Source: Comamonas resistens
GTDB taxonomy: Bacteria; Pseudomonadota; Gammaproteobacteria; Burkholderiales; Burkholderiaceae_C
Assembly (NCBI RefSeq): GCF_030064165.1
Contig: NZ_CP125947.1
Span: forward strand, 4,836,001 to 4,900,000
Direction of reading: 5' to 3'
Length of the DNA: 64,000 bases
The notes under the pieces are model-generated. The model searched no databases. It had not been told where the DNA came from and saw nothing but the letters and a program-made list of their open reading frames with translations. Both the position numbers and the translations under genes were made by a program. Below are positions 35,703 to 45,357 of this stretch, one piece after another; within the stretch, counting starts at the first letter, position 1; every line of letters begins with the position of its first letter.

Positions 35703-36983
35703 TCATTCGCGCTCGATAACGCGGAGCAGCGCAGTCCTGCGCTTCGACATGGGGCCGAACGTTCTCGTAACCTCTTCCACACTTTTCCCCTCCTGTAACG
35801 CCTCTAGGATGTCAGCCCAGTCCTGCATGATCACCTTGCGCGACTCCACAAACTTCGTGTGATCGTAGGGTGCTCGCGAAGAATCCTTGTTCTTCTTGGA
35901 GTGAGCAAGTTGGAGATCAACACGTTTCTCTGGATAGCCTAGCAATCCAAGGATCGTCGTGGCGGTCGAACGAAAACCATGGGATGAGAACCGCCCGCCA
36001 TAGCCCATACGCTTGAGCGATTGGTTGAGCGTCGTTGCCGACATCACCTGGCCCGGCTTTCTGTAGCTCGGGAACAGCACCCTCCCTCCGCCCGTCAGCG
36101 TATGAAGTTCCCGAAGAGCAACCACCGTCTGCCGCGACAACGGAACCATATGAGGTCTACGCATCTTCATACGCTCGGCAGGAATCGACCACATGGCGTT
36201 GTCCAAATCGAACTCTTCCCACGATGCCTTGCGCAGCTCGACCGTCCGCACATAGGTCAAAGCCATCAGCTTGAGGGCGAGCACCGTTGTTCGGTATCCT
36301 CCTTCGTTGTCCACTCGATTCAGAAAATCCGGTATCTCTGTCCATGTCAGGGGTGGGTTGTGCCGGACTTGCGGTCGCTTGACCAGCCCCTTGAGCAACG
36401 AGGCGGGATCAAACTCGCAGATACCTTGCGCCGCCGCATAGCTGAAAATCTGGCCACACCACTGGCGTATGAGGATCGCCACAGTCTTCGCGCCACGAGC
36501 GGCTACATCCTTGATGATGGGACGAAGATGGGGAGCCCTGATGGTGCTGATTGGCAGCTTGCCGATCCGAGGAAAGACGTCCTTTTCAAGATAGCCGGTC
36601 ACCTGGCTGGTGTAGTAATCACCCCAGTGGGCGTTGCTGACGACCCACTCCCGAGCGACGGTCTCGAACGTGCGTTCATATGTGTCGGCCTGGAGCGCGA
36701 TCGCAGCCTTTTTCTCTACGATGGGATCAAGCCCTTTCCTGACCAGCGCCTTTGCCCGATCACGTTCAGCACGGGCCGCCTCCAACGTGATCTTTGGGTA
36801 CATCCCGATCGAGTAAACCTGTTCAGCACCGCCCAGCCGGTAGCGGTACCACCAGAGCTTGGAGCCATTGGGCTGAATGCGTAAAAAAAGACTACCGCCG
36901 TCCCGCAGTTGGTAAACCTTGGGCTTGGGCTGCGCCGTTTCCACTTTGCGCGCCGAGAGCAGATTGAGTGCAGTGACCGCCAT
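35703..36983 (-). CDS. int: tyrosine recombinase/integrase of the P4 family
   Basis: The integrase has 426 residues from the ATG at 36983. The N-terminal DUF4102-type arm-binding domain (YQLRDGGSLFLRIQPNGSKLW), the SAM-like core-binding domain and the catalytic domain are present: Arg in TYVRTVELR, HGFRSTA (His-x-x-Arg), LAHSKK and the nucleophile Tyr in APYDHTKF. It lies at the end of the island, reading inward, 120 bp from the truncated trpG, and is almost certainly the enzyme that inserted the element there. Confidence 0.93.
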   Translation of the reverse strand: MAVTALNLLSARKVETAQPKPKVYQLRDGGSLFLRIQPNGSKLWWYRYRLGGAEQVYSIGMYPKITLEAARAERDRAKALVRKGLDPIVEKKAAIALQADTYERTFETVAREWVVSNAHWGDYYTSQVTGYLEKDVFPRIGKLPISTIRAPHLRPIIKDVAARGAKTVAILIRQWCGQIFSYAAAQGICEFDPASLLKGLVKRPQVRHNPPLTWTEIPDFLNRVDNEGGYRTTVLALKLMALTYVRTVELRKASWEEFDLDNAMWSIPAERMKMRRPHMVPLSRQTVVALRELHTLTGGGRVLFPSYRKPGQVMSATTLNQSLKRMGYGGRFSSHGFRSTATTILGLLGYPEKRVDLQLAHSKKNKDSSRAPYDHTKFVESRKVIMQDWADILEALQEGKSVEEVTRTFGPMSKRRTALLRVIERE

Positions 36984-37036
36984 GTGTATAACGCCTCCAG
37001 TTTGACCCATTACACACATCATTACACACAACAACA

Positions 37037-37139
37037 CTGGATTTGTCTAGCGCTCAATAGCCCTCAGTAGAGCGCCAGTCCTTTTAAATCATAGACTTAT
37101 GAAATCTCAGTGGAAGTCTATGGATGTCGATGGACGCCA
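37037..37139. other. element right end next to the attachment site
   Basis: Between the integrase and the trpG codons lies about 100 bp with several short repeats (GTCTATGGATGTCGATGG, CATAGACTTATGA and its partner AGTCTATGG) of the kind integrases bind as arm sites. Chromosomal homology starts at 37137-37140. The direct-repeat partner must lie beyond the left edge of the window. Confidence 0.45.
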
Positions 37140-37169
37140 ATCGTAGTTATCGATCATCAGCAGTTTCAT
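37107..37169 (-). pseudogene. trpG: 5' end of anthranilate synthase component II, interrupted by the island
   Basis: On the minus strand, 4 bp after the mutase stop, a GGGAG site precedes ATG and codons for MKLLMIDNYD, the invariant start of TrpG/PabA proteins. After codon 10 the expected SFTYN does not follow; instead the frame reads WRPSTSIDFH and stops at 37107. The gene order trpE, mutase, trpG supports the identity. The remaining roughly 180 codons are not in the window and should lie at the other end of the inserted element. Confidence 0.8.
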
Positions 37170-37173
37170 GGTC

Positions 37174-37503
37174 TTACTCCCCTGATTTCCTGGGTTCACG
37201 CAGACGCGCAAATTCCTGGTGTTCGTAGTCGATGCAGGCTTCCATCAGCGCACGATAGACGGTCTCCATCACATCGGGCTTGCCGCCCTCCTGCGCCGTG
37301 CGCTCACGCACGCGGCTGACGATGGCTTCGATGCGCGCCTCATCGCGCACCTGGCTCGCATCACCCTTGATGCGCGCTGCCTGCTGCATATAGCCGATAC
37401 GGGTGACCAGCAGCGGCACCAGCACATCGTCGAGCGCATTCACATTGCGGCGCACATCTTCCATGGTGGTGCAGTGCTGCACCAGATCAATGGCTTGGCT
37501 CAT
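37174..37503 (-). CDS. AroQ-type chorismate mutase
   Basis: The 109-residue helical protein contains MEDVRRNVNALDDVLVPLL and VTRIGYMQQAARIKGDASQVRDEARIE, the AroQ/PchB-type fold with active-site Arg and Lys positions. It overlaps trpE by four bases and precedes trpG. Chorismate mutase shifts chorismate to prephenate, so its place in the trp operon is curious; isochorismate pyruvate lyase or a regulatory role cannot be excluded. Confidence 0.8.
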   Translation of the reverse strand: MSQAIDLVQHCTTMEDVRRNVNALDDVLVPLLVTRIGYMQQAARIKGDASQVRDEARIEAIVSRVRERTAQEGGKPDVMETVYRALMEACIDYEHQEFARLREPRKSGE

Positions 37504-39020
37504 TCCAGACCTTCCTCAACCAGTTCTGCGGCGCGCAGCAGGGCGCGGGCCTTGTGCTCGGTCTCTCTCCATTCCAGCTCGGGCACGGAATCGGCCACCA
37601 CGCCGGCAGCGGCCTGCACATAAAGCATGTTGTCCTTGATGACGCCGGTGCGAATGGCAATCGCCAGATCCATATCACCGGCAAAGCTCAGATAACCGCA
37701 GGCGCCGCCGTAGATGCCGCGCTTGGTGGGCTCTAGCTGGTCGATGATCTCCATGGCATGCACCTTGGGTGCGCCCGTCAGCGTGCCGGCGGGGAAGGTG
37801 GCCTTGAACACATCCATGTTCTCCATGCCATCCTGCAAGATGCCTTCCACATTGCTCACGATATGCATGACATGGCTGTAGCGCTCCACGGCAAAGGCTT
37901 CGGTCACCTTCACGCTACCGGTCTTGGCAATGCGCCCGATATCGTTGCGCGCCAGGTCGATCAGCATCACATGCTCGGCGCGCTCCTTGGGGTCGGCCAC
38001 CAGCTCCTTTTCCGTAGCCTTGTCGGTCTCGGGCGTGTTGCCGCGCGGGCGGGTACCTGCCAGCGGGCGAATCGTCACCTTCTCGCCGTCCGGTGTGCTT
38101 TCCTGGCGCACCAGAATCTCGGGGCTGGCTCCCACCACATGGAAGTCACCGAAATGGTAGAAGTACATATAAGGGCTGGGGTTCAGCGAGCGCAGCGCGC
38201 GGTACAGCGACAGCGGCGAAGCGGTAAAGCGCTTGTGAATGCGCTGGCCCACCTGCACCTGCATGAAGTCGCCCGCGGCGATCAGCTCCTTGGCCTTTTG
38301 CACGGCGTCCAGATAGTCCTGCTTGTCAAAGCTGCGCTCTGCCGGATAGCTTTCGCCAGCGCGAATCTGCGGCGCGCTGACCGAGTAGCGCAACTGGTCC
38401 TTGAGCTGACGCAGCCGTTTCTTGGCACGGGTATAGGCCTCGGCCTCGCCGGGGTTGGCATAGACGATGAGGTAGAGCTTGCCCGAGAGGTTGTCGATGA
38501 CGGCGACCTCTTCACACTGCAGCAGCATGATGTCGGGCGTGCCCAGCGAATCGGGAGGGCAGCTGTGCTCGAGCTTTTTCTCGATATAGCGCACGGCGTC
38601 ATAGCCGAAATAGCCGGCCAGACCGCCGCAAAAGCGCGGCATGCCCGGCGTAATCGCCACCTTGAAGCGCTTTTGATAGGCGGCGATGAAGTCCAGCGGA
38701 TTGCCGCTGGCGGTCTCGACCACCTGGCCATCGGTCACGACCTCGGTCCTTGCCTGGTCACCGAAGCCCGACGCACGCACAAAACTGCGGGCCGGCAGAC
38801 CGATGAAGCTGTAGCGGCCGAATCGTTCACCACCCACCACAGACTCCAGCAGGAAGCTGTACTTGCCGTCACCACTCGCATGGGCCAGCTTGAGGTAGAG
38901 GGAAAGCGGGGTTTCGAGGTCGGCAAAAGCCTCGCTCAACAAAGGGATGCGGTTATAGCCTTGGGCCGCAAGAGATTTGAATTCCAGTTCCGTGATCACG
39001 GGAGAAGCTCCGGGAGTCAT
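37500..39020 (-). CDS. trpE: anthranilate synthase component I
   Basis: TrpE makes anthranilate from chorismate with ammonia from TrpG. The 506-residue protein shows the feedback-site LLES near SFLLESVVGGERFGRYS, the catalytic blocks RPLAGTRPRGNTPE, DLARNDIGRI, FPAGTLTGAPKVHAMEII and YGGACGYLSF. Because its TrpG partner is cut by the island, glutamine-dependent synthesis depends on how trpG is rebuilt or on a second amidotransferase. Confidence 0.95.
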   Translation of the reverse strand: MTPGASPVITELEFKSLAAQGYNRIPLLSEAFADLETPLSLYLKLAHASGDGKYSFLLESVVGGERFGRYSFIGLPARSFVRASGFGDQARTEVVTDGQVVETASGNPLDFIAAYQKRFKVAITPGMPRFCGGLAGYFGYDAVRYIEKKLEHSCPPDSLGTPDIMLLQCEEVAVIDNLSGKLYLIVYANPGEAEAYTRAKKRLRQLKDQLRYSVSAPQIRAGESYPAERSFDKQDYLDAVQKAKELIAAGDFMQVQVGQRIHKRFTASPLSLYRALRSLNPSPYMYFYHFGDFHVVGASPEILVRQESTPDGEKVTIRPLAGTRPRGNTPETDKATEKELVADPKERAEHVMLIDLARNDIGRIAKTGSVKVTEAFAVERYSHVMHIVSNVEGILQDGMENMDVFKATFPAGTLTGAPKVHAMEIIDQLEPTKRGIYGGACGYLSFAGDMDLAIAIRTGVIKDNMLYVQAAAGVVADSVPELEWRETEHKARALLRAAELVEEGLE

Positions 39021-39444
39021 GGCGCATGGCCCGCCTGCTAGGCTTGTCGCTCAAAAGCAGATAGCGCGGGAAAGTGTGGGAGAGATGCGCCGGTTCATTC
39101 CAATTGGCCCGAGGTATGCAACGCATAAGGGCCGCGGGTGCACGCCGGGCTCGTGCCGGGTGCGTTAGCAGTTCGGACGTGCAGGCTTACGCCAGGGCCA
39201 GGCTCCCCGGTCTCCACAACCTGCATTGAACGTGCGATGAATGAACATGATGCCGGACAGTGTAGCGCATGAACTGCGGAATTTTTCCGCAATTCAGATC
39301 CTCGGGGAAAGACCCATATCAAAGCCCCATGCTGGGGACAGTCCTTATTGCGACGAAAGCTGGCAGATACAAATATGCACGACCGTTCGTAATCCAAGGC
39401 TGCCTGCAGTGCGGCCTGGAACAAGCAACACGAGGAGACACATC
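39021..39444. promoter_or_regulatory. divergent intergenic region between trpE and a chalcone isomerase-like gene
   Basis: The region must carry both promoters. I looked for a trp leader peptide with tandem Trp codons on the minus strand and found none; no convincing attenuator was seen. Confidence 0.4.
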
Positions 39445-40050
39445 ATGCCCAGCTTACGTTGGCCACAGGCTTTGCTGCTGACAGCTGCGCTTGCCGGCTT
39501 CGCCACTCACGCCCAGGAGCGCCCGATTGAACCCATCAAGCTGCATGGTGTGAGCTACGCGCCCAGCTTGCAGTTGCAAGGTCAGGCCCTGCAGCTCAAC
39601 GGCGCAGGCACACGCTACAAGGCCGTGTTCAAGGTCTACACCGCCGGCCTGTACCTGGAAAAGCCGGCACGCAGCCTGCAGGAAATTGCCGCCCTGCCCG
39701 GCCCCAAGCGCATCAGCGTGACCATGCTGCGCGACATCGACTCGGCCGAGCTGGGCAAGCTGTTCTCGCGTGGCATGGAGGACAACATGGAGCGCTCGGC
39801 TTTTTCCAAGTTGATACCGGGCGTGATGCGCATGAGCGACATCTTCACCCAGCACAAAAAACTGCTGACGGGCGAGACCTTCACCGTGGATTGGATGCCC
39901 GGTCAGGGCACACTGGTCACCGTCAAAGGACAAGCCCAGGGCGATGCATTCAAGGAACCAGAGTTCTTCAACGCACTGCTGGGCATCTGGCTGGGGCCCA
40001 AGCCGGCCGACCAGCAGCTGAAAAAAGCACTGCTGGGAGAGGCTGGCTGA
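39445..40050 (+). CDS. chalcone isomerase-like exported protein
   Basis: The 201-residue protein has a signal peptide ending THAQ and the bacterial chalcone isomerase-like domain (YKAVFKVYTAGLYLEKPA, FNALLGIWLGPKPAD). A GAGGAG site precedes the ATG at 39445. Bacterial members are periplasmic and of unknown role. It converges with speD-speE, with a 5-bp gap. Confidence 0.82.
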   Translation: MPSLRWPQALLLTAALAGFATHAQERPIEPIKLHGVSYAPSLQLQGQALQLNGAGTRYKAVFKVYTAGLYLEKPARSLQEIAALPGPKRISVTMLRDIDSAELGKLFSRGMEDNMERSAFSKLIPGVMRMSDIFTQHKKLLTGETFTVDWMPGQGTLVTVKGQAQGDAFKEPEFFNALLGIWLGPKPADQQLKKALLGEAG

Positions 40051-40055
40051 ACTGC

Positions 40056-41336
40056 TCAAGCTTGCTCTGGCACCAGCAGGTCTCGGTAGTAACCAGGCAG
40101 GGCAAACAGGCCTCCATGAGTCTGTTCGTTGTAGTACTGCAGGTCCCGCACCTTGCGCTGCCTGATGCGCTCCGCGACCTCTTGCGCGGTCAGCTGCACG
40201 GGGTCCAGACTGTCGGAAGCCACCGCCAGCCCCCAGTACGCGCCGTAAAGCGGAATGTAGAGCCCATAGAAGCGCACCACGGCAAACTGCTCGCGCAGAC
40301 TGCGCGCCAGCTCCGTCACCTGCGCGCCATGGAATACCGGGCTGCCCAGATGCAGCACCAGAGCACCGCCCGGCGCCAGCACACGCTTCATGCGCGCCAG
40401 CGATTCCGAGGCATAGAGGGCGCTGGCTGGTGTATCAGGGTCCGTCAGGTCCATAAAGGCCAGATCAAAGCGCTCGTCCGCGCCATCCACCAGCGCCATG
40501 CCGTCGCCAATGCTGACCTGCACACGTTCATTGTCCAGCGCGCCACGGTGCACGGTTTGCAGGTGGTCACGCGCGAACTTGACCACGGCCTCGTCCAGCT
40601 CGGCCAATACCACGCGCTCGATGCTGGGATGCTTGAGCAACTCCTCGGCCGCGCCACCATCACCACCGCCCAAAATCAGGGCCTTGCGCGGCGCCGGGTG
40701 CGCCATGGCAGCCGGATGCACCAGGGCCTCGTGATAGAAAAACTCCTCTTTTTCAGAAGTCATGAAGCGGCCATCAATGCGCAGCACTTTGCCGAATTGC
40801 GGTGTCTCCAGCAGCTCCAACTGCTGGAACGGTGTCTGCACCTTCTCACAGGCCGTGGCGCGATAGCCAAAGCGGCTTTGCGGCGTGAGCTGTTCCTGCA
40901 CCCAGCTGGTTTCCGACTCCGGCAAGCTATTCACTGCGGCCTCGTCAGAAGCCGTGGCCATGCTGATGTCGCCACGCATCAGTTGCTGACGCAGCACACG
41001 CTTGGGAGCAAACGCCTCGATCACACCCTCCATCAGTTGCCGCGCCTTGCCCGAGTTGTCATCGGAAAAATTGCAGACATAAACGTCGATGGTGACGCTA
41101 CCTGTTTCCGGCCAGGTGTGGATGGCCAGATGAGATTCAGCCAGCAAAACCGTGCCTGTCACTCCGCCAGGTTGACCTTCATAAGGCGGAAACTTCACCC
41201 ATCTGTCATCCACCAGGGTCAAGCCGGATGCCGCAGTTTGATCTCTGCACAACTGGGCAATGGCGTCGGCGTCGAGCATATAGCGCTCGAGGCCCATGCA
41301 TTGGTAAAGATCGGCGGTCAGGTGCAGTCCGTGCAT
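40056..41336 (-). CDS. fused S-adenosylmethionine decarboxylase-spermidine synthase
   Basis: The N-terminal part (residues 1 to about 135) is SpeD, with [14 protein letters not shown], whose Ser becomes the pyruvoyl group upon cleavage, and the catalytic Cys in YVCNFS. The rest is SpeE, with [36 protein letters not shown] and [15 protein letters not shown]. Decarboxylated AdoMet made by the first half would be used as aminopropyl donor by the second to make spermidine from putrescine. The start [11 protein letters not shown] at 41336 has AAGGAGG upstream; an extension to 41393 is open but unlikely. Confidence 0.9.
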   Translation of the reverse strand: MHGLHLTADLYQCMGLERYMLDADAIAQLCRDQTAASGLTLVDDRWVKFPPYEGQPGGVTGTVLLAESHLAIHTWPETGSVTIDVYVCNFSDDNSGKARQLMEGVIEAFAPKRVLRQQLMRGDISMATASDEAAVNSLPESETSWVQEQLTPQSRFGYRATACEKVQTPFQQLELLETPQFGKVLRIDGRFMTSEKEEFFYHEALVHPAAMAHPAPRKALILGGGDGGAAEELLKHPSIERVVLAELDEAVVKFARDHLQTVHRGALDNERVQVSIGDGMALVDGADERFDLAFMDLTDPDTPASALYASESLARMKRVLAPGGALVLHLGSPVFHGAQVTELARSLREQFAVVRFYGLYIPLYGAYWGLAVASDSLDPVQLTAQEVAERIRQRKVRDLQYYNEQTHGGLFALPGYYRDLLVPEQA

Positions 41337-41472
41337 GTGGCGTGAGTCCTCCTTCGTTCTCTGCCGGACACCTGCAACAGCGAGCTCCGACATGGTTCAG
41401 ACAAAGCCAATGACTCTAGCAAACAAGCTTATCCGCACTCATTTCTGCCAGAAATGCACACAAGCCACAGCA

Positions 41473-42153
41473 TCACGCAACAAGCTGCGCCAGTGAGTCC
41501 AGGTAAGCGGTGGCATCCACGGTGCTGATGGGCTGACCGTGGTTATAGCCATAGCTGACCAGCACCACGGGGCAGCCTGCCGCATGGGCGGCCTGGGCAT
41601 CATTGCTGGAATCCCCCACCATCAGCGTGCGCGCGGGCATGCTGCCCAGTGCCTTGCAGGTCTCGACCAGCGGCATGGGATCGGGCTTTTTCCGAGGGAA
41701 AGAGTCACCGCCGAACACACAGTCAAAAAAGCCATCCAACCCCTTGGCCGCCAGCAGCGGCTGGGCAAAGGAGAGCGGCTTGTTGGTCAGACAGGCCATG
41801 CGCAGGCCCATGGCCTTGAGCTGCTCCAGCCCTTCGAGCACACCGGGATAGACATCTGCAAATTGGCCGTTGATTACCAAATAGTGGTGCTCATAGCGCT
41901 GCCAGGCCTGTGGATACATCTCGTCAATGTTCCGGGCCCCCACATGGGCCAGCACGGAACGGATCAAATGCTCACTGCCCTTGCCCACCATATTCTCGAT
42001 AGCCTGGGGGGCAACTGCCGGCAGTTGCAGATCAGCCAGCATGCGGTTGAGCGCCTCGGCAAAATCGCCCAGAGTGTTCACCATGGTGCCGTCCAGATCG
42101 ATCATCACGGCGTCTATGCCCAGTTGGGGCAGCGAAATAGAGTTTCGATTCAC
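41473..42153 (-). CDS. gph: phosphoglycolate phosphatase
   Basis: This HAD-superfamily phosphatase clears 2-phosphoglycolate. The 226-residue protein has motif I DLDGTMVNT, motif II CLTNKP, a Lys in FPRKKPDP and motif IV VGDSSNDAQAA. The cap domain and length match Gph. In many beta-proteobacteria it sits near rpe and trpE, as here. Confidence 0.9.
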   Translation of the reverse strand: MNRNSISLPQLGIDAVMIDLDGTMVNTLGDFAEALNRMLADLQLPAVAPQAIENMVGKGSEHLIRSVLAHVGARNIDEMYPQAWQRYEHHYLVINGQFADVYPGVLEGLEQLKAMGLRMACLTNKPLSFAQPLLAAKGLDGFFDCVFGGDSFPRKKPDPMPLVETCKALGSMPARTLMVGDSSNDAQAAHAAGCPVVLVSYGYNHGQPISTVDATAYLDSLAQLVA

Positions 42154-42717
42154 AGAATGAAGTTTGCAATTTTTCCTGAGCGTATCGTACGCTTCATTGA
42201 ATAGCGGTCGGCTGCTCGGCCTCCTCGCTTCAAACCGGGCCTGCAGAAGCCAAGGCCCGCATCACCGATGCCGGCGATGGATTGATCAGTACTCGCCTCT
42301 GTGCAGCGGCAATTCCGCATCACCCCATTGATGCTCGCGAACAGCAACCCGCCATGCCTCGCCTTCACTCCACTGGCAATGCCGATAATGACTGCAGCCG
42401 GTCTATATCCGTTTGATACATTTTTACCAATCGAATAATCTCCCGGAAAAAATATAAAAAAGACCTTAGGATTTCACGTATATATTGACTTTCATCAATC
42501 AAATAAGCACCTAGAAAATATAGATATAGTTTATTTGAATTAATGACAACTACCAATTTCCTCCATCAAGCTTAACAGCATCAATAAAATCTAGTCCAAT
42601 TGGATTAATTGCAAGTACCAAGTTGACATATTGATAATGAGGGCACAGTCTCAACAATTGGTTTAGATGTTTGCTAGCATGGCTCGCACCCATTCAGACA
42701 AACAGGAGACAGGCCAA
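42154..42717. promoter_or_regulatory. AT-rich intergenic region upstream of the monooxygenase
   Basis: This stretch separates the divergent gph and monooxygenase genes. From 42400 to 42660 it is strikingly AT-rich for this genome. I see no gene I can support; a 63-codon minus-strand frame (42365-42556) has no recognisable features. The region should hold the monooxygenase promoter. Confidence 0.45.
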
Positions 42718-44181
42718 ATGAAATACGACGTCATCATTATCGGAGCTGGAATGTCCGGTACATTGGCAGGCATTAAACTCAAAGCCCAGGGTAAGAGTTT
42801 TCTGATTATCGAAAAAGCAGCCAGAATGGGAGGAACCTGGCGCGACAATACTTATCCGGGTTTAACGTGCGATGTGCAGTCACATGCCTACACCTACTCC
42901 TTCGAGCCCAATCCTGAATGGACCCGCACATTCCCCTCCGGCCCTGAAATTCATTCGTATTTCGAGAATGTTTTCAAGAAATACAAGCTCGCAGAAAACA
43001 CTCGCTTCAATACGGAAATCGCGAACGCGAAGTGGCAAAAGGACCACTGGCTGCTCCAGGACCAGCACGGCCAACAGTACGCAGGCACCGTGGTGATTGC
43101 CGCCACCGGCGTTCTACACCACCCTCATCGCCCTGACATCCCCGGTTTGGCGGATTTCAAGGGCAGCCTCCAACACACTGCTGCATGGGATCACTCCGTT
43201 CCACTGGACGGCAAGAAGATTGCCATCATCGGCAACGGATCAACCGGCGTGCAAATGGTCTCCGCACTGAGCACGCGTGCACATGTGCGTCATTTCCAGC
43301 GCACACCCCAGTGGATCTTTCCTGTGGAGAACATGGTTTTCACCGAAGAGCAGCGCGAAGAGTTCCGCAAAAACCGCGACCTGCTCATCTATCTCCACGA
43401 CGAGCCCACCTATGTTGCAGCAGTGGAGCGCTTTACCAATGCCGTGCTGGACCCCGACTCCCCGGAAATCATGGAGATTCAGAAAATCTGCCAGGACAAT
43501 CTGCACAACAGCGTTGCAGACCCCGTCCTGCGCAGCAAACTCACCCCCAGCTATCGCGCGGGCTGCAAACGTCTGATCTACTCTCCCGATTACTACCGGG
43601 CCATCCAGCACCCGAACTCTCAGCTCATCACCGAAGGCATTGAACGAGTCGAGGCCACAGGCATCCGCACAAGCGACGGCCAGCTCCATGAGCTGGACAT
43701 CATTGCCTTGGCCACCGGCTTCAAGGCCGACCGCTTTGTACGCCCGATGCAAGTCATTGGCCTGCATGACAAGACACTGGATCAGGCCTGGGAAAACGGC
43801 CCGACGGCCTACAAGGCGATTTCGATGCCCGACTTCCCCAACTTCTACTTCATGAACGGTCCGTCGTCTCCGGTCGGCAATTTCTCGCTCATCGATACGG
43901 CAGAAATGCAGTGGGGCTATATCAACCAGCTCATTGAACGACTGGAGACCGCCAATATTGCCGGTCTATCGGCTCGGCACCAGGCACTCGACACCTACGA
44001 CCAGGAGCGCAAGGAGGCTGCACGCAACTCGGTGTTTGGCTCCGGTTGCACCAGTTGGTACCTGGACAAGAATGGCATCCCCAATACCTGGCCCTGGTCA
44101 CAGTCGCGCTTCCGGGAAGAGATGCGCGCACCCGTTTGGCAAGACTATGCCGAGCACCATCTGCAGACTGTCGCAGCCTGA
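42718..44181 (+). CDS. flavin monooxygenase, Baeyer-Villiger type
   Basis: This FAD/NADPH enzyme inserts oxygen into ketones to give esters. From the ATG at 42718 (AGGAG ahead) it has 487 residues: the first Rossmann motif GAGMSGTLAG, the Baeyer-Villiger fingerprint FKGSLQHTAAWD, the second GNGSTGVQ, and the ATGFKADRF block. The last residue of the fingerprint is Asp where Pro is frequent, a known variation. The next gene, an esterase 27 bp downstream, would hydrolyse the ester product. The natural ketone is unknown. Confidence 0.88.
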   Translation: MKYDVIIIGAGMSGTLAGIKLKAQGKSFLIIEKAARMGGTWRDNTYPGLTCDVQSHAYTYSFEPNPEWTRTFPSGPEIHSYFENVFKKYKLAENTRFNTEIANAKWQKDHWLLQDQHGQQYAGTVVIAATGVLHHPHRPDIPGLADFKGSLQHTAAWDHSVPLDGKKIAIIGNGSTGVQMVSALSTRAHVRHFQRTPQWIFPVENMVFTEEQREEFRKNRDLLIYLHDEPTYVAAVERFTNAVLDPDSPEIMEIQKICQDNLHNSVADPVLRSKLTPSYRAGCKRLIYSPDYYRAIQHPNSQLITEGIERVEATGIRTSDGQLHELDIIALATGFKADRFVRPMQVIGLHDKTLDQAWENGPTAYKAISMPDFPNFYFMNGPSSPVGNFSLIDTAEMQWGYINQLIERLETANIAGLSARHQALDTYDQERKEAARNSVFGSGCTSWYLDKNGIPNTWPWSQSRFREEMRAPVWQDYAEHHLQTVAA

Positions 44182-44208
44182 GCAAATTCACCAGGCAAGG
44201 ACACGGTC

Positions 44209-45147
44209 ATGCAGATACACCCTGAACTCGCAGCTGCGCTGGCGCAACTTAGCGGCCTGCCGCCTATCGACTACCAAACCATGCCGATTGCCGGCATCCG
44301 CCAGGTGCTGGACCATCTGCCCATGCCGCCGTCCGGGCTGGAAATGCACGAGGTGCGCGACCTCAGCATGGGCAGCCCTGAGTCGCCCTTGGCGGCTCGC
44401 CTGTACCGCCCCACAGCGGATGACAACATGCCCATGGTCGTCTTCTTTCACGGCGGAGGCTGGTGCATTGGCACCATAGACACCCACGATGGCCTTTGCC
44501 GCCACATTGCGCTGCTTACAGGCATGAATGTGTGCTCAATCGACTACCGGCTCGCACCGGAACATGCCTTCCCGGCCCCGCTGAATGACGCCTATGCCGC
44601 CACCCGATGGGTAGCAGCACATGCGCACGAGCTGCATAGCGACCCGTCACGCATCCTCGTCGCAGGCGACAGCGCGGGAGGCAATCTGGCCATCGCAACC
44701 TGTTTGAAAGCGCGTCACGACCAATGGAACGGCATTTGCGGACAGTTGCTGCTGTATCCCGTCTGCGATGCCAGGGCCGACAGCGCCTCCTACTCGCTAT
44801 ATGGCGACATGCCCTTGCTGTCCAGCACCAATATGCAGCAGATGTGGGCCTACTACCATCCCGCCCAGCCCGTCAGCCCCCTGGCATCCATTCTGGAAAA
44901 CGAAAGCCTTGCAGGCTTGCCCCCCGCCGTTGTGGTGACCGCAGAACTGGACATCCTGCGTGACGAGGGCAACGAACTGGCGCGGCGCCTGGCTGTGGAC
45001 GGGGTTGAAGTGATGCACCTTCAGGCTCAAGGCATGGTGCACGGCTTTGCCAGCTTCAGCACAGCACTGCCGCATGTCGCCAGCATCCTGCGCGATGCCT
45101 GCACCAGGCTGCAGTTACTGGTTGGGACACAGGAAAGCACGGCATAG
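44209..45147 (+). CDS. alpha/beta hydrolase, hormone-sensitive lipase family esterase
   Basis: The 312-residue protein has the oxyanion motif FFHGGGWCIG, the nucleophile elbow GDSAGGN, an Asp in AELDILRDEG and the catalytic His in GMVHGFASF. It is spaced 27 bp after the monooxygenase and ends at a terminator, giving a two-gene operon for ketone to ester to acid plus alcohol conversion. Confidence 0.9.
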   Translation: MQIHPELAAALAQLSGLPPIDYQTMPIAGIRQVLDHLPMPPSGLEMHEVRDLSMGSPESPLAARLYRPTADDNMPMVVFFHGGGWCIGTIDTHDGLCRHIALLTGMNVCSIDYRLAPEHAFPAPLNDAYAATRWVAAHAHELHSDPSRILVAGDSAGGNLAIATCLKARHDQWNGICGQLLLYPVCDARADSASYSLYGDMPLLSSTNMQQMWAYYHPAQPVSPLASILENESLAGLPPAVVVTAELDILRDEGNELARRLAVDGVEVMHLQAQGMVHGFASFSTALPHVASILRDACTRLQLLVGTQESTA

Positions 45148-45179
45148 CAGCGGGCTCAATCAGCTACCTTGCGAGATGC

Positions 45180-45213
45180 GGCCATCGCCTGGCAAGACGA
45201 TGGCCCTTTTTTC
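45180..45213 (+). terminator. Rho-independent terminator after the esterase
   Basis: GGCCATCG (45180-45187) pairs with CGATGGCC (45198-45205), followed by six T. It ends the monooxygenase-esterase operon. Confidence 0.85.
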
Positions 45214-45357
45214 AAAGCAGACGCGCGAATGCGAAACCGGCGTTCAAACAGGCATTGGCTCAGCAGTAACCCAGCTGGCCCTGAGCCATCTGCACTCTTT
45301 GTGTGCACAGCCCGGGCTCTTGCAGTGCTCTGGGCAAGCATGCCTTCGCCTGACAGC

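Noticed and set aside
39021..39240. Possible trp leader and attenuator upstream of trpE
   Set aside because: No short ORF with tandem Trp codons or alternative hairpins could be found.
42365..42556. 63-codon minus-strand frame in the AT-rich gap
   Set aside because: No ribosome site, no recognisable domain and composition typical of non-coding AT-rich DNA.
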